Source: Rhodospira trueperi (GTDB lineage: Bacteria > Pseudomonadota > Alphaproteobacteria > Rhodospirillales > Rhodospirillaceae). Taken from it: DNA of 64,000 nucleotides. The DNA is taken from the NCBI RefSeq assembly GCF_900101965.1, contig NZ_FNAP01000010.1, forward strand, positions 106,174 through 170,173, read 5' to 3'. Under the pieces are notes generated by a model. The model was given only the letters and a program-made list of their open reading frames with translations, ran no database searches and was not told where the DNA came from. The position numbers were made by a program, and so were the translations under genes. Positions 50,557-63,699 of the stretch are shown one piece after another (the first letter of the stretch is position 1; each line of letters starts with the position of its first letter).

Positions 50557-53500
50557 ATGACCGAGACGTTGAACACTGACGCCGCCCGCTTCGTGGCCGA
50601 CTGGCGCGCCAATGCCGATCTGCTGGAACAGGCCGACGCCTATCGGCCGTCGGACGAGCACGACGCCTGCGGCGTGGGCTTGGTCGCCTCCATCGACGGC
50701 ACGCCGCGCCGCGACGTGGTGGTGGCCGGCATCGAGGCGCTGAAGGTGCTGTTCCACCGGGGCGCGGTCGACGCCGACGGCAAGACCGGTGACGGCGCCG
50801 GCATCCATGTCGAGATTCCGCAGGCCTTCTTCAAGGAACACATCATCGCCACCGGCCACGAGGTGCTGGACGGCCCCCTCGCCGTGGGCATGATCTTCCT
50901 GCCCAAGACGGATCTGGTCGCCCAGGAGGAATGCCGCTGCATCGTCGAGACAGAGGTGCTGGCCGCCGGGTTTTCGATCTACGGGTGGCGGCAGGTCCCC
51001 GTCGATGCCTCCGTGATCGGCGAGAAGGCCAACGCCACCCGTCCCGAGATCGAGCAGATCATGATCTGCAATCACAAGGGCATGGACGAGGACCGCTTCG
51101 AACTCGACCTGTACGTGGTGCGGCGGCGCATCGAGAAGAAGATCCAGGCGGCTAGCATCCAGGACTTCTACATCTGTTCGCTGTCCTGCCGCTCCGTGAT
51201 CTACAAGGGCCTGTTCCTGGCCGAGCAGCTCACCAGTTTCTATCCGGACCTTCTGGACGAGCGATTCGTCTCGCGGTTCGCCATCTATCATCAGCGCTAT
51301 TCGACCAACACCTTCCCCACCTGGTGGCTGGCGCAGCCGTTCCGCATGCTCGCGCACAACGGCGAGATCAACACCCTGACCGGGAACGTCAACTGGATGA
51401 AGGCGCACGAGACCCGCATGGCCTCGCCCCTGCTGGGCGCCGCCATCGAGGATCTGAAGCCCCTGGTCAAGGTCGGCGGGTCCGACAGCGCCGGGCTTGA
51501 CGCCGTGTTCGAGTTGATGTGCCGGGCCGGACGCGAGGCCCCCATGGTCAAGGCCATGATGATCCCGCAGAGCCTGAATCAGGACAGCACCCTGCAGGAA
51601 GAGCACGCCGACCTGATCGCCTACTGCAACTGCGTGCTGGAGCCGTGGGACGGCCCCGCCGCCATCTGCGCCACGGATGGCCGCTGGGTGGTCGCCGGCA
51701 TGGACCGCAACGGTCTGCGTCCCATGCGCTTCAGCGTCACCCGCGACGGCCTTCTGGTGGTGGGCTCCGAAACCGGCATGGTCCGCGTCGCCGAGGCCGA
51801 CATCGTGCGCAAGGGCCGTGTCGGCCCGGGCGGCCTGATCGCCGTCGATCTGCGCGAGGGGGTGTTCTACGAGGATCAGCAGATCAAGGATCGGCTGGCC
51901 GCGCGCAAGCCCTATGGTGACTGGATCAAGCGCATCACCAAGCTGGACAGCCTGATCGCCGGCGACCGCAACGAGCCCGGCACCCTCGCGCCGGAGTCCC
52001 TGCTTCGCGCCCAGGTCGCCTACGGCCAATCCATGGAGGACATGGAACTGATCCTCCAGCCCATGGTCGATGAAGCCAAGGAGGCGACCGGCTCCATGGG
52101 CGACGATACGCCGCTGGCCGTGCTGTCCGACCACTATCGGGGCCTGCACCAGTTCTTCCGCCAGAACTTCAGTCAGGTGACCAACCCGCCCATCGATCCC
52201 CTGCGCGAGACGCGGGTGATGAGCCTGCGCACGCGCCTGGGCAACCTGGGCAACATCCTTGATGAATCGGCCGAGCAGTGCGAACTGCTTCAACTGGAAA
52301 GCCCGGTGCTGACCACCGCCGAGTTCGAGGCGATGCGCCGCTACATGGGCGAAACGGTGGCCGAGATCGACTGCACCTTCGATGCCGGCGCGGGCGAGCA
52401 CGCCCTGCGACAGAGCATCGACCGGGTGCGGCATGAGGCCGAGGACGCGGTGCGCGGCGGGCGCACCCACCTGATCCTCTCCGACCGGGCCATGGGGCCG
52501 GATCGGCCGGCCATTCCGATGATCCTGGCCGCCGGCGCGGTACACACCCATCTGGTGCGCCAGCGCCTGCGCACCTTCACCTCCGTCAACGTGCGGTCCG
52601 GTGAATGCCTGGACACGCACTACTACGCCGTTCTGATCGGAGTCGGGGCCAGCACGGTCAACCCCTGGCTGACCCTGGAGAGTCTGGCCGACCGCCACCG
52701 GCGCGGCCTGATGGGCGACCTAACGCTGGAACAGGCGCTGGCCCGCTACAAGAAGGCGATCAACGACGGCCTGCTCAAGATCATGTCCAAGATGGGCATT
52801 TCGGTCCTCAGCAGCTATCGCGGCGGTCACTGCTTCGAGGCCATCGGCCTGTCCCGCTCCCTGGTGGCGGAGTTCTTCACCAGCATGACCTCGCGCATTT
52901 CCGGCATCGGATTGGCGGGCATTCAGCGCAAGGTGCTGGAGCAGCACGCCCGCGCCTATGATCCGGCGGTTCTAACGCTGCCGGTCGGCGGCTTCTACCG
53001 CTACCGGCGCGGCGGCGAGGCCCATCAGTACGACGGGCGCCTGATCCATGTGCTTCAGGAAGCGGTGGCCACGGACAGCTACCAGACCTATCGGCGCTAC
53101 ACCAACGGCCTGTACCAGAAACAGCCGATCAACATCCGCGACCTGCTGGACTTCAAGCAGGTGAAGGAGCCGATCCTGATGGAGGAGGTGGAGAGCATCA
53201 ACGCCATCCGCCGCCGCTTCGTCACCCCGGCCATGTCCTTGGGCGCCCTGTCGCCGGAGGCGCACGGCACGCTCAACATCGCCATGAACCGTATCGGCGC
53301 CAAGTCGGACAGCGGCGAGGGCGGCGAGGACCCGGCACGCTACAAGCCCCGCGCCAACGGCGACAACGAGAACTCGGCCATCAAACAGGTGGCCTCGGGT
53401 CGCTTCGGCGTGACGGCCGAATACCTCAACCAGTGCCGCGAGATCGAAATCAAGGTGGCCCAGGGCGCCAAGCCCGGCGAGGGCGGCCAGCTCCCCGGAT

Positions 53501-55122
53501 TCAAGGTGACAGCGGAGATCGCCAAGCTGCGCCACTCCACCAAGGGGGTGACGCTCATCAGCCCGCCGCCACACCACGACATTTATTCCATCGAGGATCT
53601 GGCGCAGCTCATCTATGACCTGAAGCAGATCAACCCGTCGGCGCGCGTCACCGTCAAGCTGGTCAGCCGCACCGGCATCGGCACCATCGCCGCCGGCGTG
53701 GCCAAGGCCAACGCCGATGTCATTCTGGTGTCCGGCCACAACGGCGGCACCGGGGCCAGCCCGCAGACGTCCATCAAGTACGCCGGTCTACCGTGGGAAA
53801 TGGGCCTGTCGGAGGTGCATCAGGTGCTGACCCTTAACCGGCTGCGCCATCGGGTGCTGCTGCGCACCGACGGCGCCATTAAGACCGGCCGCGACGTGGT
53901 CATCGCCGCCATGCTTGGCGCCGAGGAGTTCGGCGTCGGCACCACCGCGCTGATCGCCATGGGCTGCATCATGGTCCGCCAGTGTCACACCAACACCTGC
54001 CCGGTGGGCGTGTGCACCCAGGACAAGGCGATGCGCGACAAGTTCACCGGCACGGCGGAAAAGGTGGTCAACCTGTTCACCTTCATGGCCGAGGAAATCC
54101 GGGAAATCCTGGCTTCGCTCGGCCTGCGTTCGCTGAATGAGGCCATCGGCCGCACCGACCTGCTGCATCAGGTCACCCGGGGCGCGCCACACCTGGACGA
54201 CCTGGACCTGAACGCCATCCTCGCCCAACCGGACAGCGGCGGCCTGCCGGTGCATTGCGCCATCGAGGGCCGCAACGAAGTGCCGGAAACGCTTGACGCC
54301 CAGATGATCCAGGATGCCCGCAACACCCTGGAGGACGGCGAGAAGATGCAGCTCACCTACACGGTGCGCAACATTCACCGCGCCGTGGGCACCAAGCTGT
54401 CGCACAAGATCGTCACCAAATACGGCGAGCGGAGCCTTCAGCCCGGCCACATCACCGTGCGCCTGCGCGGCTCGGCCGGGCAATCGTTGGGGGCCTTCGC
54501 TGTCCAGGGCCTGAAGCTGGAGGTGTTCGGCGACGCCAACGACTACGTCGGCAAGGGCCTGTCCGGCGGCCTGATCGTGGTGCGCCCGGCGGTCTCCAGC
54601 CCGCTGGCCTCGCACGAGAACACCATCATCGGCAACACCGTGCTGTACGGCGCCACCGGCGGCAAGCTGTTCGCCGCCGGGCAGGCCGGCGAGCGCTTCG
54701 CCGTGCGCAACTCCGGCGCCCAGGTGGTGGTCGAGGGCTGCGGCTCCAACGGCTGCGAATACATGACCAACGGCGTCGTCGTGATCCTCGGCGAGGTGGG
54801 GGCGAACTTCGGCGCCGGCATGTCGGGCGGCATGGCTTTCATCCACGACCCGAACGACCTGCTGCCGCAGCGCATCAACCCGGATTACGTCATCTGGCAG
54901 CGCATCCAGGTGGACCACTACGCCGGACTGCTGAAGGATCTGGTCGAGGAGCATGTCGCCGAGACCCAGTCCCGCTTCGCCCAGCGCCTGCTGGTGAACT
55001 GGGAGCGCGAGCTCGGCCAGTTCTGGCAGATCGTGCCGAAGGAGATGCTGGACAAGCTGGAGGTGCCCGTCACCCCGCCCGGGGTGGAGCCGGGCGCCGC
55101 CGCCGGTCAAGCGGCGGAGTGA
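50557..55122 (+). CDS. gltB: Glutamate synthase (NADPH) large subunit
   Basis: Alpha subunit of GOGAT: it hydrolyses glutamine and channels ammonia to 2-oxoglutarate. The 1521 residues begin with a 37-residue propeptide ending before catalytic Cys38 ('DEHDACGVGLVAS'). A class II glutaminase domain follows, then a central domain and the FMN-binding synthase barrel with 'GEGGEDPARYKPRANGDNEN' and 'SGHNGGTGASPQTSIKYAGL'. The [3Fe-4S] motif is 'CIMVRQCHTNTCPVGVC', and the C-terminal beta-helix has the Gly-rich 'GCGSNGCEYMTNG'. GAAAGGAG precedes the ATG. The length is normal and every domain is intact. Confidence 0.98.
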   Translation: MTETLNTDAARFVADWRANADLLEQADAYRPSDEHDACGVGLVASIDGTPRRDVVVAGIEALKVLFHRGAVDADGKTGDGAGIHVEIPQAFFKEHIIATGHEVLDGPLAVGMIFLPKTDLVAQEECRCIVETEVLAAGFSIYGWRQVPVDASVIGEKANATRPEIEQIMICNHKGMDEDRFELDLYVVRRRIEKKIQAASIQDFYICSLSCRSVIYKGLFLAEQLTSFYPDLLDERFVSRFAIYHQRYSTNTFPTWWLAQPFRMLAHNGEINTLTGNVNWMKAHETRMASPLLGAAIEDLKPLVKVGGSDSAGLDAVFELMCRAGREAPMVKAMMIPQSLNQDSTLQEEHADLIAYCNCVLEPWDGPAAICATDGRWVVAGMDRNGLRPMRFSVTRDGLLVVGSETGMVRVAEADIVRKGRVGPGGLIAVDLREGVFYEDQQIKDRLAARKPYGDWIKRITKLDSLIAGDRNEPGTLAPESLLRAQVAYGQSMEDMELILQPMVDEAKEATGSMGDDTPLAVLSDHYRGLHQFFRQNFSQVTNPPIDPLRETRVMSLRTRLGNLGNILDESAEQCELLQLESPVLTTAEFEAMRRYMGETVAEIDCTFDAGAGEHALRQSIDRVRHEAEDAVRGGRTHLILSDRAMGPDRPAIPMILAAGAVHTHLVRQRLRTFTSVNVRSGECLDTHYYAVLIGVGASTVNPWLTLESLADRHRRGLMGDLTLEQALARYKKAINDGLLKIMSKMGISVLSSYRGGHCFEAIGLSRSLVAEFFTSMTSRISGIGLAGIQRKVLEQHARAYDPAVLTLPVGGFYRYRRGGEAHQYDGRLIHVLQEAVATDSYQTYRRYTNGLYQKQPINIRDLLDFKQVKEPILMEEVESINAIRRRFVTPAMSLGALSPEAHGTLNIAMNRIGAKSDSGEGGEDPARYKPRANGDNENSAIKQVASGRFGVTAEYLNQCREIEIKVAQGAKPGEGGQLPGFKVTAEIAKLRHSTKGVTLISPPPHHDIYSIEDLAQLIYDLKQINPSARVTVKLVSRTGIGTIAAGVAKANADVILVSGHNGGTGASPQTSIKYAGLPWEMGLSEVHQVLTLNRLRHRVLLRTDGAIKTGRDVVIAAMLGAEEFGVGTTALIAMGCIMVRQCHTNTCPVGVCTQDKAMRDKFTGTAEKVVNLFTFMAEEIREILASLGLRSLNEAIGRTDLLHQVTRGAPHLDDLDLNAILAQPDSGGLPVHCAIEGRNEVPETLDAQMIQDARNTLEDGEKMQLTYTVRNIHRAVGTKLSHKIVTKYGERSLQPGHITVRLRGSAGQSLGAFAVQGLKLEVFGDANDYVGKGLSGGLIVVRPAVSSPLASHENTIIGNTVLYGATGGKLFAAGQAGERFAVRNSGAQVVVEGCGSNGCEYMTNGVVVILGEVGANFGAGMSGGMAFIHDPNDLLPQRINPDYVIWQRIQVDHYAGLLKDLVEEHVAETQSRFAQRLLVNWERELGQFWQIVPKEMLDKLEVPVTPPGVEPGAAAGQAAE

Positions 55123-55221
55123 CCGCCTGGCCGTGTATGGATAAGGTCTTGAACCGCATCCCGTTTGATCGGGCTGCAGCGACATGTGGAAAGGCTGAAG
55201 ACTCACCAGTGTGATAACCGT

Positions 55222-55329
55222 CTCCTCCCCCTTTTGGGGGGAGGTTGGGAGGGGGGCGAGTTTGTTTTTTCGGCGGTCCTGCCCTCCGCATCACCCCCAC
55301 CCCAGCCCTCCCCTATCCAGGGGAGGGAG
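55222..55329. repeat. C/G-rich double-hairpin dispersed-type repeat after gltB
   Basis: Hairpin 1 is CCTCCCCC (55224-55231) with GGGGGAGG (55237-55244); hairpin 2 is CCCTCCCC (55306-55313) with GGGGAGGG (55320-55327). The segments just inside (GGTTGGGAGGGGGGCG and CACCCCCACCCCAGCC) are also roughly inverse, so the whole is a nested palindrome of about 108 bp. It may act as the gltB terminator. The rest of the 344-bp gap 55123-55466 shows no gene. Confidence 0.65.
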
Positions 55330-55466
55330 TCCGGGTAGCACCGACTGCCCGTCTAGAATACACCGGCACCGGCGGGAACGGATGGTCCGGAATCCGTAAC
55401 ACCTTGCGGATCGTCAATGACGCCGGGCCAATCTGTCAACGCCTTCAAAACCACGGGACCCGGCTC

Positions 55467-56072
55467 ATGGACAAGCTGCTGCCGATCGGCGCCCTCGTGT
55501 TCTTCCTCACCCACATGATTCCGCTTCAGCCGGTCAACCGTCGGCGTCTGGTCGGCGTGATGGGTGAGCCGGCCTACAGGGCAACCATCAGCGTCCTGGC
55601 GGTCATCGGCCTCGGCCTGATGATCGCCGGCTTCGCCCTGACCCCGCGCATGGACGCCATCCAGATGCCGGCCTGGGGTGTTTATCTGCCGGCGATCCTG
55701 ATGCCGTTCGCCTTCATCCTCGTGTTGTCGGCGTACCTGCCCACCAACATCCGGCGCTATACGTGGCATCCGATGATCATCGGCGTGCTGCTGTGGGCGG
55801 TCGCGCATGTGCTGGCCAGCCCGTATTCGAACTCGGCGCTGTTCTTCGGCTGCTTCGGTCTGTACGGCATGTTCAGCTTGGTGATCGCGATCCTGCGCGG
55901 CAAGCCCCAGGACCTGCCGCCACCGCTGCCCTTCAGGAAGGACCTGATCGTCATCGGCATGGGGCTGCTGGCCTACGCGGCGATGACCGCCGGACATCAC
56001 ATCGTGTTCGGGGTCAGCGCCCTGCCGTTCATCTTCGGCGGGTCCGCCGCGACGGTGGCCCCGCCGGGGTGA
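55467..56072 (+). CDS. NnrU family membrane protein
   Basis: Integral membrane protein of 201 residues with about six transmembrane helices. It has the NnrU signature features: an early 'FFLTHMIPLQPVNRRRLVG' and 'WHPMIIGVLLWAVAHVLASP' carrying His and Trp. 'MTAGHHIVFGVSALPFI' is at the end. NnrU was named from a nitrite/nitric oxide reduction locus in Rhodobacter and is related to the plant zeta-carotene isomerase Z-ISO, which binds haem. No denitrification or carotenoid genes are adjacent, so its role here is open. ATG 55467 has only a weak ribosome-binding site. Confidence 0.88.
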   Translation: MDKLLPIGALVFFLTHMIPLQPVNRRRLVGVMGEPAYRATISVLAVIGLGLMIAGFALTPRMDAIQMPAWGVYLPAILMPFAFILVLSAYLPTNIRRYTWHPMIIGVLLWAVAHVLASPYSNSALFFGCFGLYGMFSLVIAILRGKPQDLPPPLPFRKDLIVIGMGLLAYAAMTAGHHIVFGVSALPFIFGGSAATVAPPG

Positions 56073-56167
56073 TCGCCGCCTGGCTCGCATGGCCGGGGAC
56101 TCGTCGCCGCGTCCCGCGTCGCGTATGATCCGTCCGGCGCGCGTCACCGGCGGGAGGGCCAGCGGGC

Positions 56168-58864
56168 ATGTACGACGGGCTTGATGTTATCCTGCTGCTG
56201 GGACTGCTGGTGCTGTTCGGGCCGCCGGTTCTGGCCATCTGGGCCTTGGTCCGCGCCACCAAGCTGAGGCGCGAGGTGCGCGCCCTGAGCGCCCGACTGG
56301 ACGGCCTGGAGGCGCGCGCGTGGACCGCGCCCGCGCCCGAGCCGCCGCCCGAGCCACCGGAAGAGACGATCATCGCCGTCCCGCCGGGCACCGAATACGC
56401 GCCCGAAGCGGAGGCGAAGCCCGAACCCGAACCCGCCGACGCTCCCTTCTTCGAGACCGACGCGGAGGCTCTCACCCCGTCCGAACCCCCGCGCCCCAAG
56501 GACGCCGGGGAGGGGTTCGAGCACGGCCTGACCGACAGGTGGCTGATCTGGGTCGGGGGTGTCGCCCTGGCCCTGGGCGGCGCCTTCCTGGTCAAGTACT
56601 CCATCGATCAGGGTTGGATCACGCCGCTCATGCGCTGCCTCATGGGCGGCCTGCTCGGGGTCGGCCTGCTGGCCCTGGCCGAGCGCGCCCGCCGCCGCGC
56701 CGCGCCTGACGAGGGCGGACGGCCCGGACGCCGCGTCGCCGCCGCGCTGGCCGCCGCCGGGCTGTCCAGCCTGTTCGCCAGCCTGTACGCCGCGCACGCC
56801 CTGTATGGCCTGATCGGGCCGGCGGTCGCCTTCCCGGCCCTGGGTGTGGTGTCCCTGACCGGCGTGTTGCTGGCGCTGTGGCACGGCCCGTTCGTCGCCG
56901 GGCTCGGCCTTGTCGGCGGCTATGTCGTTCCGATCCTGGTCGAATCGGACGGGCCGGTGCCGGAGGCGCTGTTCGGCTATCTGCTGGCGCTGACGCTGGC
57001 GGCGGCGCTGCTGCCGCGCTGGCGCCCATGGCCGTGGCTGGGCGGACTGGCGCTGGCGGGCAATGCCGTCTGGACGCTGCTGTACCTGGTCGGGCCGATG
57101 CGTCCCGGTGACGAGGGCGTGCCGGCCGTGTTCCTGCTCGCCGTGGCGGCAGTCGTCTCCGCCGCCCGCGTGGGGCTGCCGGTCAAGGCGCTGCCGAGCC
57201 TGTCGGCGCCGCTGACCGATCCCGTCACGCGCGGCCTGACGGAGGCGGCGTGGAGTCTCGTGGGTGCGCTGCTGGTATTGCTGAGCCTGGCGAGCGAACA
57301 GGCGCCGGCCACCGTGGCGGCGCTGCTGGTCCTGACCGCCAGCGGCCTGGGGCTGGGCTGGCACGACGCGCGCTTGGTCATGCCCCGGCTGGCGCCGGTG
57401 CTGACCGGCCTGCTGACCCTGGCCGGCTGGGATCTGGTGATGACGCCGGCCGACCACCCCGGCGCACTGGTCAACCCGCCGCTGCCGGATGGCGTCCGGG
57501 CGTTCCTAGTCCTGGCCATCGCCCAGGGCGCCCTGGTGACGCTGGGCGGTTGGTGGGCGTCGCGACGGGCGGCGAAGCCGATGGGCTGGGCCGGACTGGC
57601 CACGGCGACACCGCTGTTGATCCTCGCCGTCTCGTACTGGCGCATCGGAGACCTGGGCATTGATCTGGGCTGGGCCGGACTGGCGCTGGGCCTCGGCGGA
57701 CTGGCCCTGCTGGCGGCGTGGCGCGCGGCGGAGCACCATCCGGGCGCGCTCGGCGCCTTTGCCGTCGGTGTGCTGGCGGCGGTGGCGCTGGCCGCCACCT
57801 TCGCCCTGGAGCAGGCGTGGCTGACGGTGGCCCTGGCCCTGACCCTACCCGGCGTCGCCTGGGTCGAGGCCCGCCTTGGGACGACGCACGTTCCCGGTCT
57901 GCGCGGCGCCGCCCTGGTCATGGCCGGGGTCGTATTGGCCCGCCTGCTGTTCAATCCGTATGTGCTGGACTACCCGCTGGACGCGCGCCCGGTGTTCAAC
58001 TGGCTGCTGTACGGCTACGGGCTACCGGCGCTGGCGTTCGGCCTCGCCGCGCGTTGGTTCCTGAAGCGCCGCGACGGCCTGTTGGTGCAAGTGCTGGAGG
58101 CCGGGGCGCTGACCTTTTCGGTGCTGCTGGTCTCGCTGGAGGCGCGCCACCTGATGGCCGGGTCGGACCTCGCGGGCGCGCCCGTAGCTCTGCGCGAAAT
58201 AGCGATTCACATCAACGTATGGCTGGCCGCAGCCCTGGTGCTGCGGCTGTGGCGCAACCGCGATCCGGGCGCCGACCGGGTGGTGTTGCGATGGGGCGAG
58301 ATGGTGCTGGGCCTGTTGGGGAGTGTGGCGCTGCTGCTGGGGCCGGTGCTGTGGGCCAACCCCTATTGGATCGGCGCCCCGGTCGGCGCGCTTCCGGTGC
58401 TGAATCTCTTGCTGGCCCTGTACGCCACGCCGGCGGCCTTCCTCGCCCAGTGGGCGCGCCGGGCGCCGATGGGATCGCGCGTGCGGCGCGGGGCGGTGCC
58501 GGCGGCGGCGGCCCTGCTGGCGCTGTGGCTGGCGCTGTCGGTGCGCCACGCCTTCACCGGCCCGGTGCTGTCCGGCCCGCTGACCGGCGAGGCGGAACTG
58601 TACGCCTACTCAGTCCTGGGACTGCTGTTCGGGTTGGCGGTGGTGGTGATCGGCGCCCGCCTGGACCAGACCGCCACGCGGCGGGCCGGGCTGGCGATCC
58701 TGCTGGCGGTGACGCTGAAAGCGTTCCTGGTGGACATGGCCGGGCTGACCGGGCTGTGGCGGGCGCTGTCGTTCCTCGGCCTGGGTGGCGCCCTGATCGG
58801 CATCGGCGCCCTGACCCGGGCGTTGGAGCGGCAGCGGCCATCTGGTGTGGACGGACAGGCGTAG
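56168..58864 (+). CDS. DUF2339 family polytopic membrane protein
   Basis: Very large membrane protein of 898 residues. After one N-terminal helix (about 7-28) and a short coiled segment, a Pro/Glu-rich linker (about 55-115) leads to 'LTDRWLIWVGGVALALGGAFLVKYSIDQGWI' (quoted in part), the family's conserved opening. More than 20 further hydrophobic helices follow, ending near 890. DUF2339 proteins are widespread but have no established function. Codon use is the same as neighbouring genes. It ends close to the convergent eno gene, with a strong hairpin between. Confidence 0.85.
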   Translation: MYDGLDVILLLGLLVLFGPPVLAIWALVRATKLRREVRALSARLDGLEARAWTAPAPEPPPEPPEETIIAVPPGTEYAPEAEAKPEPEPADAPFFETDAEALTPSEPPRPKDAGEGFEHGLTDRWLIWVGGVALALGGAFLVKYSIDQGWITPLMRCLMGGLLGVGLLALAERARRRAAPDEGGRPGRRVAAALAAAGLSSLFASLYAAHALYGLIGPAVAFPALGVVSLTGVLLALWHGPFVAGLGLVGGYVVPILVESDGPVPEALFGYLLALTLAAALLPRWRPWPWLGGLALAGNAVWTLLYLVGPMRPGDEGVPAVFLLAVAAVVSAARVGLPVKALPSLSAPLTDPVTRGLTEAAWSLVGALLVLLSLASEQAPATVAALLVLTASGLGLGWHDARLVMPRLAPVLTGLLTLAGWDLVMTPADHPGALVNPPLPDGVRAFLVLAIAQGALVTLGGWWASRRAAKPMGWAGLATATPLLILAVSYWRIGDLGIDLGWAGLALGLGGLALLAAWRAAEHHPGALGAFAVGVLAAVALAATFALEQAWLTVALALTLPGVAWVEARLGTTHVPGLRGAALVMAGVVLARLLFNPYVLDYPLDARPVFNWLLYGYGLPALAFGLAARWFLKRRDGLLVQVLEAGALTFSVLLVSLEARHLMAGSDLAGAPVALREIAIHINVWLAAALVLRLWRNRDPGADRVVLRWGEMVLGLLGSVALLLGPVLWANPYWIGAPVGALPVLNLLLALYATPAAFLAQWARRAPMGSRVRRGAVPAAAALLALWLALSVRHAFTGPVLSGPLTGEAELYAYSVLGLLFGLAVVVIGARLDQTATRRAGLAILLAVTLKAFLVDMAGLTGLWRALSFLGLGGALIGIGALTRALERQRPSGVDGQA

Positions 58865-58898
58865 GATGCATCCGCGCCAACGAGCCGATCCATAAACC

Positions 58899-58927
58899 GC
58901 CGGGCGGGAGCACGGCCCCCGCCCGGC
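58899..58927. terminator. Hairpin between convergent DUF2339 and eno genes
   Basis: GCCGGGCGGG (58899-58908) pairs exactly with CCCGCCCGGC (58918-58927) around 9 nt. On the minus strand the stem is followed by GGTTTATGG, so it best serves eno, but it could also affect the rightward transcript. The T tract is poor. Confidence 0.5.
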
Positions 58928-58957
58928 AATGTCAACCAACAACGGGACGGCTTGAGC

Positions 58958-60286
<1,329 letters not shown>

Positions 60287-61156
60287 TTACATCGTCAGCG
60301 GATGGGCCTTGGCAACCCGGTCAAGGGCAACAAGCGTGCTCAGAACGTCGGGCAGGTCCTTCAGGGCAATCATGGTCGGTCCGTCGGACGGCGCCGAGTC
60401 GGGGTCGGGGTGGCTTTCGATGAACACACCGGCGACACCCACGGCCACGGCGGCGCGCGCCAGAACGGGCGCAAATTCGCGCTGGCCGCCCGAGGCGCCG
60501 CCCAGCCCACCCGGCTGCTGCACCGAATGGGTGGCGTCGAACACCACCGGGCACCCGGTGTCACGCGCCATGATGACCAGGCCGCGCATGTCGGTCACCA
60601 GCGTGTTGTACCCGAACGACGCCCCCCGTTCCGTGACAAGAACGCGACGGTTTCCGGCACCGTCCAGCTTGGCGACCACGTTTTTCATGTCCCAGGGGGC
60701 CAGAAACTGGCCCTTCTTGACGTTGACGATGGCCCCGGTTCCGGCGGCCGCGACCAACAGGTCGGTCTGTCGGCACAGGAACGCCGGGATTTGAAGGACG
60801 TCCACCACCTCCGCCACGGGGGCGCACTGCGCCGCTTCGTGAACGTCGGTCAGCACGGGACATCCGAACCGCTCCCGGATCTCGGCGAACACCGGCAGGG
60901 CGGCGTCCAGCCCGATCCCGCGCCGTCCCGACAGCGAGGTCCGGTTGGCCTTGTCGAACGAACTCTTGAAGATCAGCGGCATGTCGAGGGCCGCCGTCAT
61001 CTCCGCCAGCGCGGCGGCGACCTCCAGGGCGTGCTCGCGGCTCTCCATCTGGCACGGGCCGGCGATCAGCGTCAGCGGCAGGTCGTTGCCGATCATGAAA
61101 TCGCCAAGGGCGATCTCGCGCGCGGGGGCGGATTCCGGAACAGCGGACTCGGACAC
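60287..61156 (-). CDS. kdsA: 3-deoxy-8-phosphooctulonate (KDO-8-P) synthase
   Basis: Condenses arabinose 5-phosphate with phosphoenolpyruvate to make KDO-8-phosphate for the lipopolysaccharide core. The 289 residues include '[17 protein letters not shown]', '[12 protein letters not shown]', '[20 protein letters not shown]' and '[11 protein letters not shown]', all typical of the family. The cysteine in 'GPCQME' suggests a metal-dependent-type site, but the type is not certain. The start is GTG at 61156 after GGGAG. The first 15 residues are unconserved. It follows pyrG by 39 bp and precedes eno by 51 bp; eno makes its substrate PEP. Confidence 0.96.
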   Translation of the reverse strand: MSESAVPESAPAREIALGDFMIGNDLPLTLIAGPCQMESREHALEVAAALAEMTAALDMPLIFKSSFDKANRTSLSGRRGIGLDAALPVFAEIRERFGCPVLTDVHEAAQCAPVAEVVDVLQIPAFLCRQTDLLVAAAGTGAIVNVKKGQFLAPWDMKNVVAKLDGAGNRRVLVTERGASFGYNTLVTDMRGLVIMARDTGCPVVFDATHSVQQPGGLGGASGGQREFAPVLARAAVAVGVAGVFIESHPDPDSAPSDGPTMIALKDLPDVLSTLVALDRVAKAHPLTM

Positions 61157-61195
61157 GATGGGGCGGACTCCCGGAAGGGGGACGGGGACGAGACC

Positions 61196-62854
<1,659 letters not shown>

Positions 62855-62998
62855 TCACCTTGGGCCCCTCACCTTGGGCCCGAAACCCCGGGTACCCCGA
62901 CACATCCGCCCGCGCTGACGTCGGCGCCGGTTTCGGACGCCGTCAGGTCCCCGCGCGGGTCCCGTTTCGGCCGGACAGCGCGGCCGAGTCGGTTCGGA

Positions 62999-63361
62999 TT
63001 ACTGCGACAGCGGCGCCACCGGCACGGCCGGTTCGGCATCCGAAGGCACCGGCGCCTCCGCCGGACCAGGGGCGGCGGGGCCCGCCGCCTCGTCGGACGG
63101 CGCCGCGTCCAGCACGCTGCCGGTGCGCTGACCGCCATCCGCCAGGATCGCCAGGGTCAGGCTGGTGGCGAAGAACCCGGCGGCCAGAAAGCCGGTGCCG
63201 CGCGTCAGCAGGTTGCCAGCCGCCCGGCCCGTCATCAGGCCGCCGCCGGCGCCACCCCCGCCGCCGATGCCCAGGGCCCCACCCTCGGAGCGCTGAAGCA
63301 GGATCAGGGCCACCATGGCGATGGCGATCAGCAGGTGAATGACCAGAATGACGGTAATCAT
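62999..63361 (-). CDS. secG: Preprotein translocase subunit SecG
   Basis: Small accessory subunit of the SecYEG protein-export channel. The 120-residue protein has two transmembrane helices ('MITVILVIHLLIAIAMVALI' and 'GFLAAGFFATSLTLAILA') joined by the conserved 'LLQRSEGGALGIGGGGG' loop. A Pro/Ala/Glu-rich acidic tail follows, typical of alphaproteobacterial SecG. ATG 63361 follows GAGGA; the longer frame to 63397 is not family-like. In many relatives tpiA precedes secG, but here the upstream 338 bp is non-coding. Confidence 0.93.
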   Translation of the reverse strand: MITVILVIHLLIAIAMVALILLQRSEGGALGIGGGGGAGGGLMTGRAAGNLLTRGTGFLAAGFFATSLTLAILADGGQRTGSVLDAAPSDEAAGPAAPGPAEAPVPSDAEPAVPVAPLSQ

Positions 63362-63699
63362 GATTCCTCGATCTGACCGGCCCGGCACGATCCACACCGC
63401 CGATCAGGCTCCCAGCCCGGCCGGCGTTGCCGTCGTTGTCCGTGCGCACATCCCAAAACGCGCCGACGACCCGAGCCGCCCGCGTGATTGCCCGCTGTTG
63501 TAATCGTCCCGGCCGGCCATGGCCAGCGGATTTTGGGTCCAAGGGCAACGCGGCGGGGCCGTTGCCGCCCATGGCATCGGCGCGGAGGGCCAGCCGCCGC
63601 CCCCGCGCTTGACGGAGGGGCGGGCGCGGTCTAGGCAGGCTCCCGAATTCCGGCGCCCATCTTCGGTAGCGCCGTGCCCCGACCCGCGGAGCCCGCGCC
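63362..63699. other. 338-bp divergent region between secG and pheA
   Basis: No gene is supported. TTGACG (63609-63614) lies 17 bp before TAGGCA (63632-63637), a weak candidate pheA promoter. CGGAG near 63685 is the probable ribosome-binding site of pheA. Open frames across the gap have no starts with ribosome-binding sites. Confidence 0.4.

Noticed and set aside
50431-52698. A 755-codon leftward open frame opposite gltB
   Set aside because: Mirror frame of gltB codons, with no recognisable domain.
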